Part shown: one piece after another, positions 27,793-35,475 of the stretch | Layout: every line of letters starts with the position of its first letter | Numbering within the stretch: the stretch's first letter is position 1 | Source: Rhizobiaceae bacterium | GTDB taxonomy: Bacteria; Pseudomonadota; Alphaproteobacteria; Rhizobiales; Rhizobiaceae | Reading direction: 5' to 3' | Length of the DNA stretch: 64,000 nt | NCBI GenBank assembly: GCA_019635775.1 | Contig: JAHBYU010000012.1 | Location: forward strand, 88,323-152,322 | Program-made: the position numbers and the translations under genes | Notes under the pieces: model-generated | The model's database searches: none | Seen by the model: the letters and a program-made list of their open reading frames with translations, nothing else | What the model was told of the DNA's origin: nothing

Positions 27793-27953
27793 GCGTGATG
27801 GATATAGAGACCTTCAAGCCAACCGAAGCCCAGCAAAAGGCGCGCCGCAGCCGCAACATCGCCATTGCGCTGGCGCTCGCCGCATTCGTGGTCCTGGTCT
27901 ATGTCGTTTCGCTGGCCAAGCTCGGCTCCGCCGTCTTCGAACGGACGCTGTAG
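27789..27953 (+). CDS. Small single-helix protein of the oxidase cluster (CoxF-like)
   Basis: This 54-residue gene fills the gap between ctaB and ctaG. It starts with GTG at 27789, overlapping the ctaB stop, and has GGGAGG (27777-27782) 6 bases upstream. The protein has a hydrophilic N-terminus ([19 protein letters not shown]), one membrane helix (about 24-42, [19 protein letters not shown]) and a short tail ending FERTL. Short proteins of this layout at this position are called CoxF in Rhizobiales. They are thought to take part in oxidase assembly, but the role is not established. The name is from context; the coding status is well supported. Confidence 0.8.
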   Translation: MSVMDIETFKPTEAQQKARRSRNIAIALALAAFVVLVYVVSLAKLGSAVFERTL

Positions 27954-27963
27954 GGGCGGATCG

Positions 27964-28587
27964 ATGACAGCGCACGATATCGACCAGAAGAAGAGAAATT
28001 CGAACCGGCGGGTGGCGGCGATATGCGTCGCCTTCTTCGCCGGCATGGTTGGCATGTCATATGCGGCGGTGCCGCTTTACGCCATGTTCTGCCAGGTCAC
28101 GGGCTATGGCGGAACGACCCAGCGCGTCGAGCAATATTCCGACCGCGTGCTCGATCAGGAAATCACGGTGCGCTTCGACGCCAATGTGGCGGGCGGACTG
28201 CCCTGGGATTTCAAACCGGTCGCCCGCTCTATCACGATGAAGATCGGAGAGACGGCGCAGGCGCATTACACCGCCACCAATCTCTTTGCGACGCCGACCG
28301 GAGGCCGCTCTACCTTCAACGTCACGCCGGAGCTTGCTGGCGCCTATTTCAACAAGGTCGAGTGCTTCTGCTTCACGGACACCACCTTGAAGAAGGGCGA
28401 GACGCTCGATATGCCGGTCGTCTTCTTTGTCGATCCGGACATCGTGAACGTGCCTGAACTGAAGAATCTGAAGACCATAACCCTGTCCTACACCTTCTTC
28501 CCCATAGAGGTGGAAAAGCCGGTGGCGGCAGCGCCACAGGCCGGTTCGGGTGCAAACGAAACGACCGACGAAAATCTCGGGGGATGA
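27964..28587 (+). CDS. ctaG: Cytochrome c oxidase assembly protein CtaG/Cox11
   Basis: CtaG delivers copper to the CuB site of subunit I. The 207-residue protein has an N-terminal cytoplasmic tail, one membrane helix (about 18-38, [19 protein letters not shown]) and a periplasmic immunoglobulin-like domain. The copper-binding CFCF motif is visible in [13 protein letters not shown], and a further conserved Cys is in [14 protein letters not shown]. The C-terminus is extended and Ala/Gly-rich. The ATG at 27964 lies 10 bp after the small CoxF-like gene. Order and spacing fit co-transcription. Confidence 0.95.
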   Translation: MTAHDIDQKKRNSNRRVAAICVAFFAGMVGMSYAAVPLYAMFCQVTGYGGTTQRVEQYSDRVLDQEITVRFDANVAGGLPWDFKPVARSITMKIGETAQAHYTATNLFATPTGGRSTFNVTPELAGAYFNKVECFCFTDTTLKKGETLDMPVVFFVDPDIVNVPELKNLKTITLSYTFFPIEVEKPVAAAPQAGSGANETTDENLGG

Positions 28588-28588
28588 T

Positions 28589-29467
28589 ATGGCCGACGCT
28601 CACGCAAAGAACCACGATTACCACATCATCGATCCGAGCCCCTGGCCCTTCCTGGGTTCGATCGGCGCGCTCGTCATGGCCATCGGCGGCATCGGCTGGA
28701 TGCAGGATATCAAGGGCAACGAGTTCCATCTTCTTGGCCTGAACCTGGCGACGCCGTGGCTGTTCTTCATAGGTCTGGCGATTGTCCTGTACGTGATGTT
28801 CGGCTGGTGGTCGGACACAATACGCGAGGGCCACGAAGGGCATCACACGCGCGTCGTTTCGCTGCACATGCGCTACGGCATGATCATGTTCATCGCCTCG
28901 GAGGTGATGTTCTTCGTCGCGTGGTTCTGGGCGTTCTTCGATGCCAGCCTGTTCCCGGGCGAGGCGGCGCAGGTCGCGCGCGCCGAATACACCGGTGGAG
29001 TATGGCCCCCCAAGGGCATCGAGGTCATCAATCCGTTCCACCTGCCGCTCTACAACACCATCATCCTGCTGCTTTCCGGTACGACCGTGACCTGGGCGCA
29101 TCACGCGTTGCTGCACAACGACCGCAAGGGGCTCGTCAACGGCCTGGCGCTGACGGTCGGGCTGGGCGTTTTGTTCTCCTTCGTGCAGGCCTACGAATAT
29201 ATCCACGCGCCGTTCAACTTCCACGACTCCATCTATGGCGCGACATTCTTCATGGCGACGGGCTTCCACGGCTTCCACGTCCTGATCGGCACGATCTTCC
29301 TGATCGTGTGCCTGATTCGCGCCATCGGCGGTGATTTCACGCCGAAGGCCCATTTCGGCTTCGAGGCGGCAGCCTGGTACTGGCATTTCGTCGACGTGGT
29401 CTGGCTGTTCCTGTTTGCCTCGATCTACGTCTGGGGTTCGATTGGCGCGCCTATCGCCGCGCACTGA
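28589..29467 (+). CDS. ctaE: Cytochrome c oxidase subunit III
   Basis: Subunit III stabilises the proton-pumping core of the aa3 oxidase. The 292-residue protein has seven predicted membrane helices. Signatures are [19 protein letters not shown] at the N-terminus, [17 protein letters not shown], the [14 protein letters not shown] segment, and the C-terminal [20 protein letters not shown]. The ATG at 28589 follows CGGGGGATGAT, directly after the ctaG stop. A strong intrinsic terminator follows at 29494-29529, so this is the last gene of the oxidase transcription unit. Confidence 0.97.
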   Translation: MADAHAKNHDYHIIDPSPWPFLGSIGALVMAIGGIGWMQDIKGNEFHLLGLNLATPWLFFIGLAIVLYVMFGWWSDTIREGHEGHHTRVVSLHMRYGMIMFIASEVMFFVAWFWAFFDASLFPGEAAQVARAEYTGGVWPPKGIEVINPFHLPLYNTIILLLSGTTVTWAHHALLHNDRKGLVNGLALTVGLGVLFSFVQAYEYIHAPFNFHDSIYGATFFMATGFHGFHVLIGTIFLIVCLIRAIGGDFTPKAHFGFEAAAWYWHFVDVVWLFLFASIYVWGSIGAPIAAH

Positions 29468-29493
29468 TCGGACAGTTCTGACGATCTGATATG

Positions 29494-29529
29494 AAAGGTC
29501 GGACGCAGGGCATGCGTCCGACCTTTTTT
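29494..29529 (+). terminator. Intrinsic terminator after ctaE
   Basis: AAAGGTCGGACGCA (29494-29507) and TGCGTCCGACCTTT (29513-29526) form a perfect 14-bp stem with a GGGCA loop, ending in six T (29524-29529). It is the clearest rho-independent terminator in the window. Because the stem begins with AAA and ends with TTT it may also work weakly on the other strand. Confidence 0.93.
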
Positions 29530-29598
29530 CTGTCGCGATGACCTGCATAATCGGCGCAGGGAAAGGGCGGCGGCCAAGGGTATGGCAGAATTGGGGTG

Positions 29599-29985
29599 AT
29601 GGCAGAAAACGATAACAAGGGGATGTTCCCGCCGGTTGAACCGATCATGGCGGGGTTGAAGGGCTGTTGTCCGCGATGTGGCAAGGGCCGCCTTTTCAGT
29701 GGTCTGTTGAAGGTCGCGCCCAGTTGCGAGACGTGCGGCCTGGACTATTCCTTCGCGGATGCCGGTGACGGACCAGCCGTTTTCGTCATCCTCATCATCG
29801 GCTTCATCGTGGTCGGTCTTGCGCTCTGGATGGAGGTGACCGCAAATCCTCCGCTGTGGCTGCATTTCCTGCTCTGGATTCCCCTCACTCTGATCCTGTC
29901 CCTTGGCGCGCTCCGGCTTATCAAGGGGGTGCTCATCACGCTCCAGTATTCAAACAAGGCCGCCGAGGGCCGGCTTGACCGATGA
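29599..29985 (+). CDS. DUF983 family membrane protein
   Basis: The 128-residue protein starts with a zinc-ribbon-like stretch: GCCPRCGKGRLFSGLLKVAPSC (with CPRC) and CETCGLDY, giving a four-Cys pattern around residues 22-47. Two membrane helices follow (about 60-80 and 88-108). DUF983 genes are regularly linked to cytochrome oxidase clusters in alphaproteobacteria. A role in oxidase maturation is inferred from this context. GTG at 29596 is an alternative start. It overlaps the SURF1 gene by ATGA, and it lies after the ctaE terminator, so its promoter must be in 29530-29595. Confidence 0.87.
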   Translation: MAENDNKGMFPPVEPIMAGLKGCCPRCGKGRLFSGLLKVAPSCETCGLDYSFADAGDGPAVFVILIIGFIVVGLALWMEVTANPPLWLHFLLWIPLTLILSLGALRLIKGVLITLQYSNKAAEGRLDR

Positions 29986-30725
29986 GGGATGAGGCGGCGC
30001 CCGCGTCCGCGCGCTTTCCCTGGGCTGCGCTGCTTTCTGGCCTTGTGGCATTGTGCATCCTGCTGGCGCTCGGCACCTGGCAGGTCCAGCGCCTGCACTG
30101 GAAAGAGGCTCTGCTCGCAGACATAGACGCGCGCACCCATGCCGCGCCGCTGTCCTTCGGCGAAGTTGAGCGGCTTTACGAGACCACTGGCGACGTGGAC
30201 TATATCCCGGTCACGACGTCCGGCCGGTTCCATCATGCGGGCGAACGGCATTTCCTGGCCACGTGGAACGGGCAGTCCGGCTTCTACGTCTACACCCCCT
30301 TCGAGCTCGACGAAGGCGGGATCGTCTTCATAAACCGGGGTTTTGTTCCCTATGACAGGAAGGCTCGATCCACGCGTGCGGAGGGACAGGTGGAAGGGGA
30401 AGTGACCATCAGCGGCCTTGCGCGCAACCCCCTGACGGGCAAGCCGTCGTGGATCCTGCCGAACAACGATCCCGACAAGAACGTTTTCTACTGGAAGGAT
30501 CGAGATGCCATGGCGCGAAGCGCCGGGCTGCGATCGGCCGTCCGCATATTCCCCTTCTTCATCGATGCCGATGCGACGCCCAATCCCGGCGGGTTGCCGG
30601 TTGGTGGCGTTACCATGATCAGCCTGCCCAACAGTCACCTGCAATATGCGCTGACATGGTATGGTCTGGCCGTTGCGCTGGTCGGCGTGATGGGCCTCTG
30701 GTTCTGGAACCGGCGCAGCAGCTGA
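29982..30725 (+). CDS. SURF1 family oxidase assembly protein
   Basis: SURF1 proteins bind haem A and help insert it into subunit I of the aa3 oxidase. The 247-residue protein has the typical two helices flanking a soluble domain: an N-terminal one (about 13-33, ending LGTWQVQRLHWKE) and a C-terminal one (about 222-240, LTWYGLAVALVGVMGLWFW). The family motifs GTWQVQRL, FINRGFVPYD and HLQYALTWYGLA are present. It begins on the ATGA overlap with the DUF983 gene and is followed by ispH. Confidence 0.93.
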   Translation: MRDEAAPASARFPWAALLSGLVALCILLALGTWQVQRLHWKEALLADIDARTHAAPLSFGEVERLYETTGDVDYIPVTTSGRFHHAGERHFLATWNGQSGFYVYTPFELDEGGIVFINRGFVPYDRKARSTRAEGQVEGEVTISGLARNPLTGKPSWILPNNDPDKNVFYWKDRDAMARSAGLRSAVRIFPFFIDADATPNPGGLPVGGVTMISLPNSHLQYALTWYGLAVALVGVMGLWFWNRRSS

Positions 30726-30807
30726 AGTCTCGACCTTGAGCGACCCGGTCGCGTCTTGGTCTTCACCGCAGGCGCAATTTCACCGGTGCCCTTGACATGC
30801 CATACCA

Positions 30808-30824
30808 CCCGACGCCATGTCGGG
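30808..30824 (+). promoter_or_regulatory. Inverted repeat just before the ispH start
   Basis: CCCGAC (30808-30813) and GTCGGG (30819-30824) are perfect arms around GCCAT, ending 3 bases before the ispH ATG. The 3' arm includes the only purine-rich stretch (GGGAA) that could bind the ribosome. It also lies where the -10 would be for a perfect CTTGAC at 30791-30796, but no -10 is visible. It may be an operator or a translation hairpin. Confidence 0.35.
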
Positions 30825-30827
30825 AAC

Positions 30828-31832
30828 ATGCTCGACCGCACCATAAAACCACCCCTGACGATCCGGCTTTGCCAGCCGCGTGGCTTCTGTGCCGGCGTTG
30901 ATCGCGCGATCCAGATCGTCGTTCTGGCGCTCAAAAAGTATGGGGCGCCGGTCTATGTCAGGCACGAGATCGTGCACAATCGCTATGTGGTCGAAGGCCT
31001 GCAGAACCTCGGTGCCGTCTTCATTGAGGAACTGAACGAAATTCCGCCGGAACATCACTCCAGTCCCGTCGTCTTTTCCGCCCATGGGGTGCCGAAGTCC
31101 GTGCCTGCCGACGCGCAGGCACGCAACCTGTTCTATCTGGACGCGACCTGTCCGCTGGTTTCAAAGGTGCACAAGCAGGCGATGCGTCATCAGCGGCTCG
31201 GCCGGCATGTTGTTCTGATCGGACATGCGGGCCATCCGGAAGTCATTGGCACGATGGGTCAGTTGCCCGAGGGTGCGGTAACCCTGATCGAAAGCGAAGA
31301 GGACGTTCGTAGCTTCGAGCCTGCCGATCCGGCAGCGCTGGGCTTCGTCACGCAGACCACCCTGTCCGTCGAGGACACCGCAGGGGTCATCCGCGCTTTG
31401 CAGGAGAAGTTCCCACTTATTCAGGCCGCGGCTGCCGAATCCATCTGCTATGCCACGACGAACCGGCAGGAGGCGGTCAAGGAGACCGCGGCGGGCGCCG
31501 ATCTGTTCCTTGTCGTAGGTGCGCCCAACTCGTCGAACTCAAGGCGACTGGTCGAGGTTGCGGAGCGGGCCGGTGCCAGGACGTCGCTTCTGGTCCAGCG
31601 CGCGTCCGACATTCCGTGGAACGAGATTGGAGAGATCACAACGCTCGGCCTGTCGGCCGGCGCATCGGCGCCTGAAATCATCGTGGACGAGATCATCGAT
31701 GCCTTCCGTGATCGCTTCGAGGTCACGGTCGACCTCGCAATAACCGCAACCGAAACGGAAAACTTCCCCGTGATGCGCACCCTGCGCGACGTCGAACTCA
31801 CCCGGGCCGATATGGCCTTCGTCAACGGCTGA
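30828..31832 (+). CDS. ispH: 4-hydroxy-3-methylbut-2-enyl diphosphate reductase
   Basis: IspH carries out the last step of the MEP pathway, giving IPP and DMAPP with a [4Fe-4S] cluster. The 334-residue product from the ATG at 30828 begins with the family start: [19 protein letters not shown]. The three cluster Cys are in [18 protein letters not shown] and [14 protein letters not shown]. The substrate-binding residues [15 protein letters not shown] and [10 protein letters not shown] are present. A TTG at 30756 is in frame but has no conserved sequence after it. The upstream enzyme of the pathway, dxs, is at 13966. Confidence 0.95.
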   Translation: MLDRTIKPPLTIRLCQPRGFCAGVDRAIQIVVLALKKYGAPVYVRHEIVHNRYVVEGLQNLGAVFIEELNEIPPEHHSSPVVFSAHGVPKSVPADAQARNLFYLDATCPLVSKVHKQAMRHQRLGRHVVLIGHAGHPEVIGTMGQLPEGAVTLIESEEDVRSFEPADPAALGFVTQTTLSVEDTAGVIRALQEKFPLIQAAAAESICYATTNRQEAVKETAAGADLFLVVGAPNSSNSRRLVEVAERAGARTSLLVQRASDIPWNEIGEITTLGLSAGASAPEIIVDEIIDAFRDRFEVTVDLAITATETENFPVMRTLRDVELTRADMAFVNG

Positions 31833-31836
31833 TCGC

Positions 31837-32799
31837 ATGGCAGTCTACACCGACGTTTCGGAAGGCGAGCTGGAAACGTTCCTGCGTGATTATCCCGCGG
31901 GAAAGCTGCTTTCCTACAAGGGCATCGCTGAGGGTTCGGAGAACTCGAACTTCCTCCTGCATACCTCGGAAGGCTCGTTCATCCTGACGCTCTATGAAAA
32001 GCGCGTTGATACGGCCGACCTGCCATTCTTCCTGGGGCTGATGCACCACCTGGCGGGCAAGGGCATATCCTGTCCGCTGCCGGTAGAGCGTTCCGATGGC
32101 GAATTGTGTGGCACGCTTGCCGGCCGGCCGGCAGCGCTCATCACTTTCCTCGAAGGAATGTGGATGCGCAGGCCATCCGTTGCGCATTGCCGGGAAGTCG
32201 GAAAGGCGCTTGCCGCGCTGCATCTTGCCGGATCGGATTTTTCCCTGTCGCGGCCGAATGCGCTGGCCATCGATGGCTGGCACAAGCTCTGGGCTGCGTC
32301 GCGAGACCGTGCGGACGAGGTGGAGAAGGGGCTGTCGGAGGAGGTCGATGCAGACTTCGCGGCGATAGACGCCAACTGGCCTAAGGAGCTGCCTTGCGGG
32401 GTGATCCACGCCGATCTCTTTCCTGACAATGTCTTCTTTCTGGGCGACAAGCTCTCCGGCCTGATCGACTTCTATTTCGCCTGCAACGATTTCTATGCCT
32501 ACGATGTCGCCACCTGCCTCAACGCCTGGTGTTTCGAGAAGGACTTCTCCTTCAACCTGACAAAGGGCAGGGCGCTCTTGTCGGGCTATCAGTCGGTGCG
32601 GCCGCTGTCAGACGGTGAAAAGGTTGCCATGCCGCTGCTGGCGCGTGGGTCCGCGCTTCGGTTCATGCTGACACGCCTCTATGACTGGCTGACCATCCCC
32701 GATGGTGCTCTGGTCCAGAAGCGCGACCCGCTCGAATATGTCCGCCGCCTGCGCTTCCACCGTGCGGTCACCTCGCCCTCGGAGTACGGGCTCGAATGA
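31837..32799 (+). CDS. thrB: Homoserine kinase (type II, ThrB)
   Basis: ThrB phosphorylates homoserine on the way to threonine; threonine synthase is encoded at 40290. The 320-residue protein is of the aminoglycoside-phosphotransferase-like type found in many alphaproteobacteria, not the GHMP type. Signatures are [20 protein letters not shown] at the N-terminus, the catalytic loop [14 protein letters not shown], and the metal-binding [17 protein letters not shown]. It starts 4 bp after ispH and ends in an ATGA overlap with rnhA. Confidence 0.94.
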   Translation: MAVYTDVSEGELETFLRDYPAGKLLSYKGIAEGSENSNFLLHTSEGSFILTLYEKRVDTADLPFFLGLMHHLAGKGISCPLPVERSDGELCGTLAGRPAALITFLEGMWMRRPSVAHCREVGKALAALHLAGSDFSLSRPNALAIDGWHKLWAASRDRADEVEKGLSEEVDADFAAIDANWPKELPCGVIHADLFPDNVFFLGDKLSGLIDFYFACNDFYAYDVATCLNAWCFEKDFSFNLTKGRALLSGYQSVRPLSDGEKVAMPLLARGSALRFMLTRLYDWLTIPDGALVQKRDPLEYVRRLRFHRAVTSPSEYGLE

Positions 32800-33335
32800 A
32801 GAAGGTCGAGATTTTCACCGACGGCGCATGCTCGGGCAATCCCGGCCCGGGGGGCTGGGGCGCGATCCTGCGGTTCAACGGCACGACGAGGGAACTGTCC
32901 GGCGGCGAGCCTGTAACGACCAACAATCGAATGGAGCTTCTGGCTGCGATCTCGGCGCTCAATGCCCTGAAGGAACCGTGCGAGGTGTCGCTTCACACGG
33001 ATAGCAAATATGTCATGGACGGCATATCCAGCTGGATTCACGGCTGGAAGCGCAATGGCTGGAAAACGGCCGACAAGAAGCCGGTCAAGAACGGGGAGCT
33101 GTGGCAGCAACTGGACGAGGCAAACCGGCGCCACAAGGTGACATGGCAGTGGGTCAAGGGGCACGCCGGCCATGCCGAAAACGAACGCGCCGACGAGCTC
33201 GCGCGAGAGGGAATGGCTCCGTTCAAGAAGCCGGGTTCAGGCCCGTCCCCCGCGTCAACCGGGGCCGCGTCAAAGCCTCCGGCAAGCAAAAGGCCGGCGA
33301 AGCCGAGGCCGCGCCGGTCCACGCAAAGCTATTGA
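32796..33335 (+). CDS. rnhA: Ribonuclease HI with basic C-terminal tail
   Basis: RNase HI removes RNA from RNA-DNA hybrids. Residues 1-148 form the complete enzyme: [17 protein letters not shown] with catalytic D9, [10 protein letters not shown] with the Glu, [11 protein letters not shown] with the second Asp, [18 protein letters not shown] with the flexible His and last Asp. The tail (about 149-179) is an extension rich in Pro, Lys, Ser and Arg, seen in rhizobial orthologues. It overlaps thrB by ATGA and ends 12 bp from the convergent peroxiredoxin gene. Confidence 0.95.
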   Translation: MKKVEIFTDGACSGNPGPGGWGAILRFNGTTRELSGGEPVTTNNRMELLAAISALNALKEPCEVSLHTDSKYVMDGISSWIHGWKRNGWKTADKKPVKNGELWQQLDEANRRHKVTWQWVKGHAGHAENERADELAREGMAPFKKPGSGPSPASTGAASKPPASKRPAKPRPRRSTQSY

Positions 33336-33347
33336 AGCAGGCTGGAC

Positions 33348-33830
33348 TCAGAGCTCGTCGAGGATCGCCGACGCGCCGGAACCGCTGACACCTGCCTGCG
33401 CCTCGACATTGATGGTCTTGACGACGCCGTCCTCGGCAATCAGCGCGAAGCGCTTGTTGCGCAGCCCCATGCCGTTCTGGCTGAGATCGAGATCGAGGCC
33501 TGTCGCCTTTGCAAAATCGCCGCTGCCGTCCGCGAGAAAGAGGATCTTGCCCTCGCCGCCGGTGAAGCGCGCCCAGGCTCCCATCACAAACGCGTCATTG
33601 GTGGCGACCACCGCGATGGTGTCCACGCCGCGCGCCTTGATGGCTTCGAAATTTTCAAGGTAGCCGGGCAGGTGGTTGTTGGAGCAGGTAGGCGTAAAGG
33701 CACCGGGAACCCCGAACAGGACAACATTCTTGCCGGCGAAGATGTCGGCTGTGGTCAGTTCCTTGGGTCCGTCCTCTGTCATCGTCTTGAAAGTCACGGC
33801 GGGCAGCTTTTCGCCAACGGCTATAGTCAT
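33348..33830 (-). CDS. Peroxiredoxin of the Prx5 type
   Basis: The 160-residue protein reduces hydroperoxides with electrons from glutaredoxin or thioredoxin. The peroxidatic Cys is in the family motif GVPGAFTPTCSNNHLPGY (about 41-58), typical of AhpC/TSA Prx5-like enzymes without fused glutaredoxin. The FLADGSGDFAKATGLDLDLS stretch follows, with the oligomerising VEAQAGVSGSGA end. There is no second Cys that would clearly be a resolving one. GGAG lies before the ATG at 33830. It is convergent with rnhA. Confidence 0.93.
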   Translation of the reverse strand: MTIAVGEKLPAVTFKTMTEDGPKELTTADIFAGKNVVLFGVPGAFTPTCSNNHLPGYLENFEAIKARGVDTIAVVATNDAFVMGAWARFTGGEGKILFLADGSGDFAKATGLDLDLSQNGMGLRNKRFALIAEDGVVKTINVEAQAGVSGSGASAILDEL

Positions 33831-33919
33831 GGAAAGTTCTCCGGAAACTCAGTGAGCCAGACAGTTATCGGCTCGCGCGACACTGGGCAACCGCCGTTTC
33901 AGATAGAAACCAATCGACT

Positions 33920-34726
33920 TCAGAAATAAGGAAGCAGCCCGTTCACGGCGCCGGTATCGGTCACCAGCGTGTAGTGGAGGCCGGGCCCGGTTCCGAGCCG
34001 GGCTGGCAGGCTGACGGAGGTCTCGAAATAGGTCTTGCCGTCCCTGATTGTCCGCACCGGGGTCGTGAAGCTGTAGCCATCCTCCCCCGCCAGAAACAGT
34101 TCGGCGGTGTCGGGATTTCCGGGAAACATCGCCTCAAGCAGGACATTCGTGTCGCCCGGCTTGCTCACCACCTTGACCCCGAATTCGTCACTTGCCGGCT
34201 TCGGAATGGCGCTGAAGGCTGCTTCCACCACTGCCTTGTCGCCAGCGTTTTCCGGCCCCTTTCCGGGATCGACCGACAACCTTGCCTGGACGGGAACGCA
34301 GATCGCCTCACAGACGCCAAGGAACACATCAGCCGTAATTGGCTGCAAAGCCGCCGCTCCCTTGATCGTGAAGGTCACGGGCAGGCCGAGCGGATAGTCG
34401 TATCCCGCCCACTGGAAGTCTCCTTCATCGTGCCGTTGTGGTGCCGGAAAGCTGAGTTCTGCATCCAGGATGTTTGCAGGGACATCGATCATCGGCGGTA
34501 CGCCGGCGTCGCCGGGGTCTCGCCAGTAGGTTTTCCAGCCAGGCTTGAGCGCTATGTCCAGAGTACCCTTCAAGAGTCCCTGCGCATCCGGTTCTCCGGT
34601 TGTCACAAGCCGTATCCGGGCACCCTCCATCTCGAACCACTCGCTGGACGCGGAAAATGCAGCACTCGCTGTCGCGGCAAAAAGGGTGGCCGTAATGATG
34701 AGGACGGGCTTCATGGGAGAACTCAT
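33920..34726 (-). CDS. Periplasmic protein with DsbD N-terminal-like (thiol:disulphide) domain
   Basis: The 268-residue product starts with a signal peptide (PVLIITATLFAATASAAFSA). The mature part resembles the soluble alpha domain of DsbD: LDIALKPGWKTYWRDPGDAG, SFPAPQRHDEGDFQWAGYDYP and the GVCEAICVPVQARLSV segment with a Cys-x3-Cys pair. The membrane and thioredoxin domains of full DsbD are missing. Such stand-alone proteins occur in many rhizobia and may exchange disulphides with a separate CcdA-like protein. The start is the ATG at 34726, with the ATG at 34714 as an alternative. It is divergent from the yqgE gene. Confidence 0.8.
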   Translation of the reverse strand: MSSPMKPVLIITATLFAATASAAFSASSEWFEMEGARIRLVTTGEPDAQGLLKGTLDIALKPGWKTYWRDPGDAGVPPMIDVPANILDAELSFPAPQRHDEGDFQWAGYDYPLGLPVTFTIKGAAALQPITADVFLGVCEAICVPVQARLSVDPGKGPENAGDKAVVEAAFSAIPKPASDEFGVKVVSKPGDTNVLLEAMFPGNPDTAELFLAGEDGYSFTTPVRTIRDGKTYFETSVSLPARLGTGPGLHYTLVTDTGAVNGLLPYF

Positions 34727-34853
34727 GGACCTGTAGATGCGTTGCCGCAACGTGGATTGGCCGGTCATTGGCATCATAATTGCGTGAGCCGGTTGACGTT
34801 TTTACGGCAAGCCCCGTCTTTCAAGCGAACGAAAAAGCAGCTACTTTTGCATC

Positions 34854-35459
34854 ATGGACCTTATTCGGCACAAGAAGCACGCCGTCCGGGGGTTCCTGGA
34901 CGATCAATTCCTCATCGCCATGCCTGGCATGAAGGACGATCGCTTTGCTCGCTCCGTGATTTACATCTGCGCCCACAGCGAAGAGGGCGCGATGGGGCTG
35001 ATCATCAACCAGGCTCAGCAGATGCAGTTTCCCGACCTTCTCGTGCAGCTCGGCATCATGAACGAGCAGGAGGCTATCCGTCTGCCGCGCAAGGCGCGTG
35101 ACTTCGTTGTGCGAAACGGCGGGCCGGTCGATCGCAGCCGAGGCTTCGTGCTTCATTCGGGAGATTACACGGTCGAGTCCTCGCTGCCGGTGTCAGACGA
35201 CATCTGCCTGACCGCGACGGTGGACATGCTGCGCGCCATCTCGGCCGGTCGCGGTCCGCGTCATGCTCTCATGGCGCTCGGCTATTCGGGCTGGGGTGCG
35301 GGGCAGCTGGAAACCGAGATTGCGGAAAATGGCTGGCTGACTTGTCCCGCGACAGCGGATCTCATCTTCGATCCGGATATAGATCGCAAATACGACCGCA
35401 TCCTCGCATCGATCGGGGTCGATCCCGCTCACTTGAGCATGACCGCCGGCCACGCTTGA
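34854..35459 (+). CDS. YqgE/AlgH (UPF0301) family protein
   Basis: The 201-residue protein belongs to the UPF0301 family, which is widespread and has no confirmed biochemical activity; the Pseudomonas member AlgH affects alginate gene expression. Signatures are [50 protein letters not shown], and the C-terminal [20 protein letters not shown]. The ATG at 34854 opens a normal N-terminus. A TTGACG at 34793-34798 may be part of a promoter in the 127-bp gap. It is convergent with the GGDEF-EAL gene, 16 bp away. Confidence 0.93.
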   Translation: MDLIRHKKHAVRGFLDDQFLIAMPGMKDDRFARSVIYICAHSEEGAMGLIINQAQQMQFPDLLVQLGIMNEQEAIRLPRKARDFVVRNGGPVDRSRGFVLHSGDYTVESSLPVSDDICLTATVDMLRAISAGRGPRHALMALGYSGWGAGQLETEIAENGWLTCPATADLIFDPDIDRKYDRILASIGVDPAHLSMTAGHA

Positions 35460-35475
35460 TCGATAGCGCCTTGGC

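Noticed and set aside
29530-29598. Promoter for the DUF983-SURF1 genes
   Set aside because: A promoter is expected after the ctaE terminator, but no convincing -35/-10 pair with 16-18 bp spacing was found by eye.
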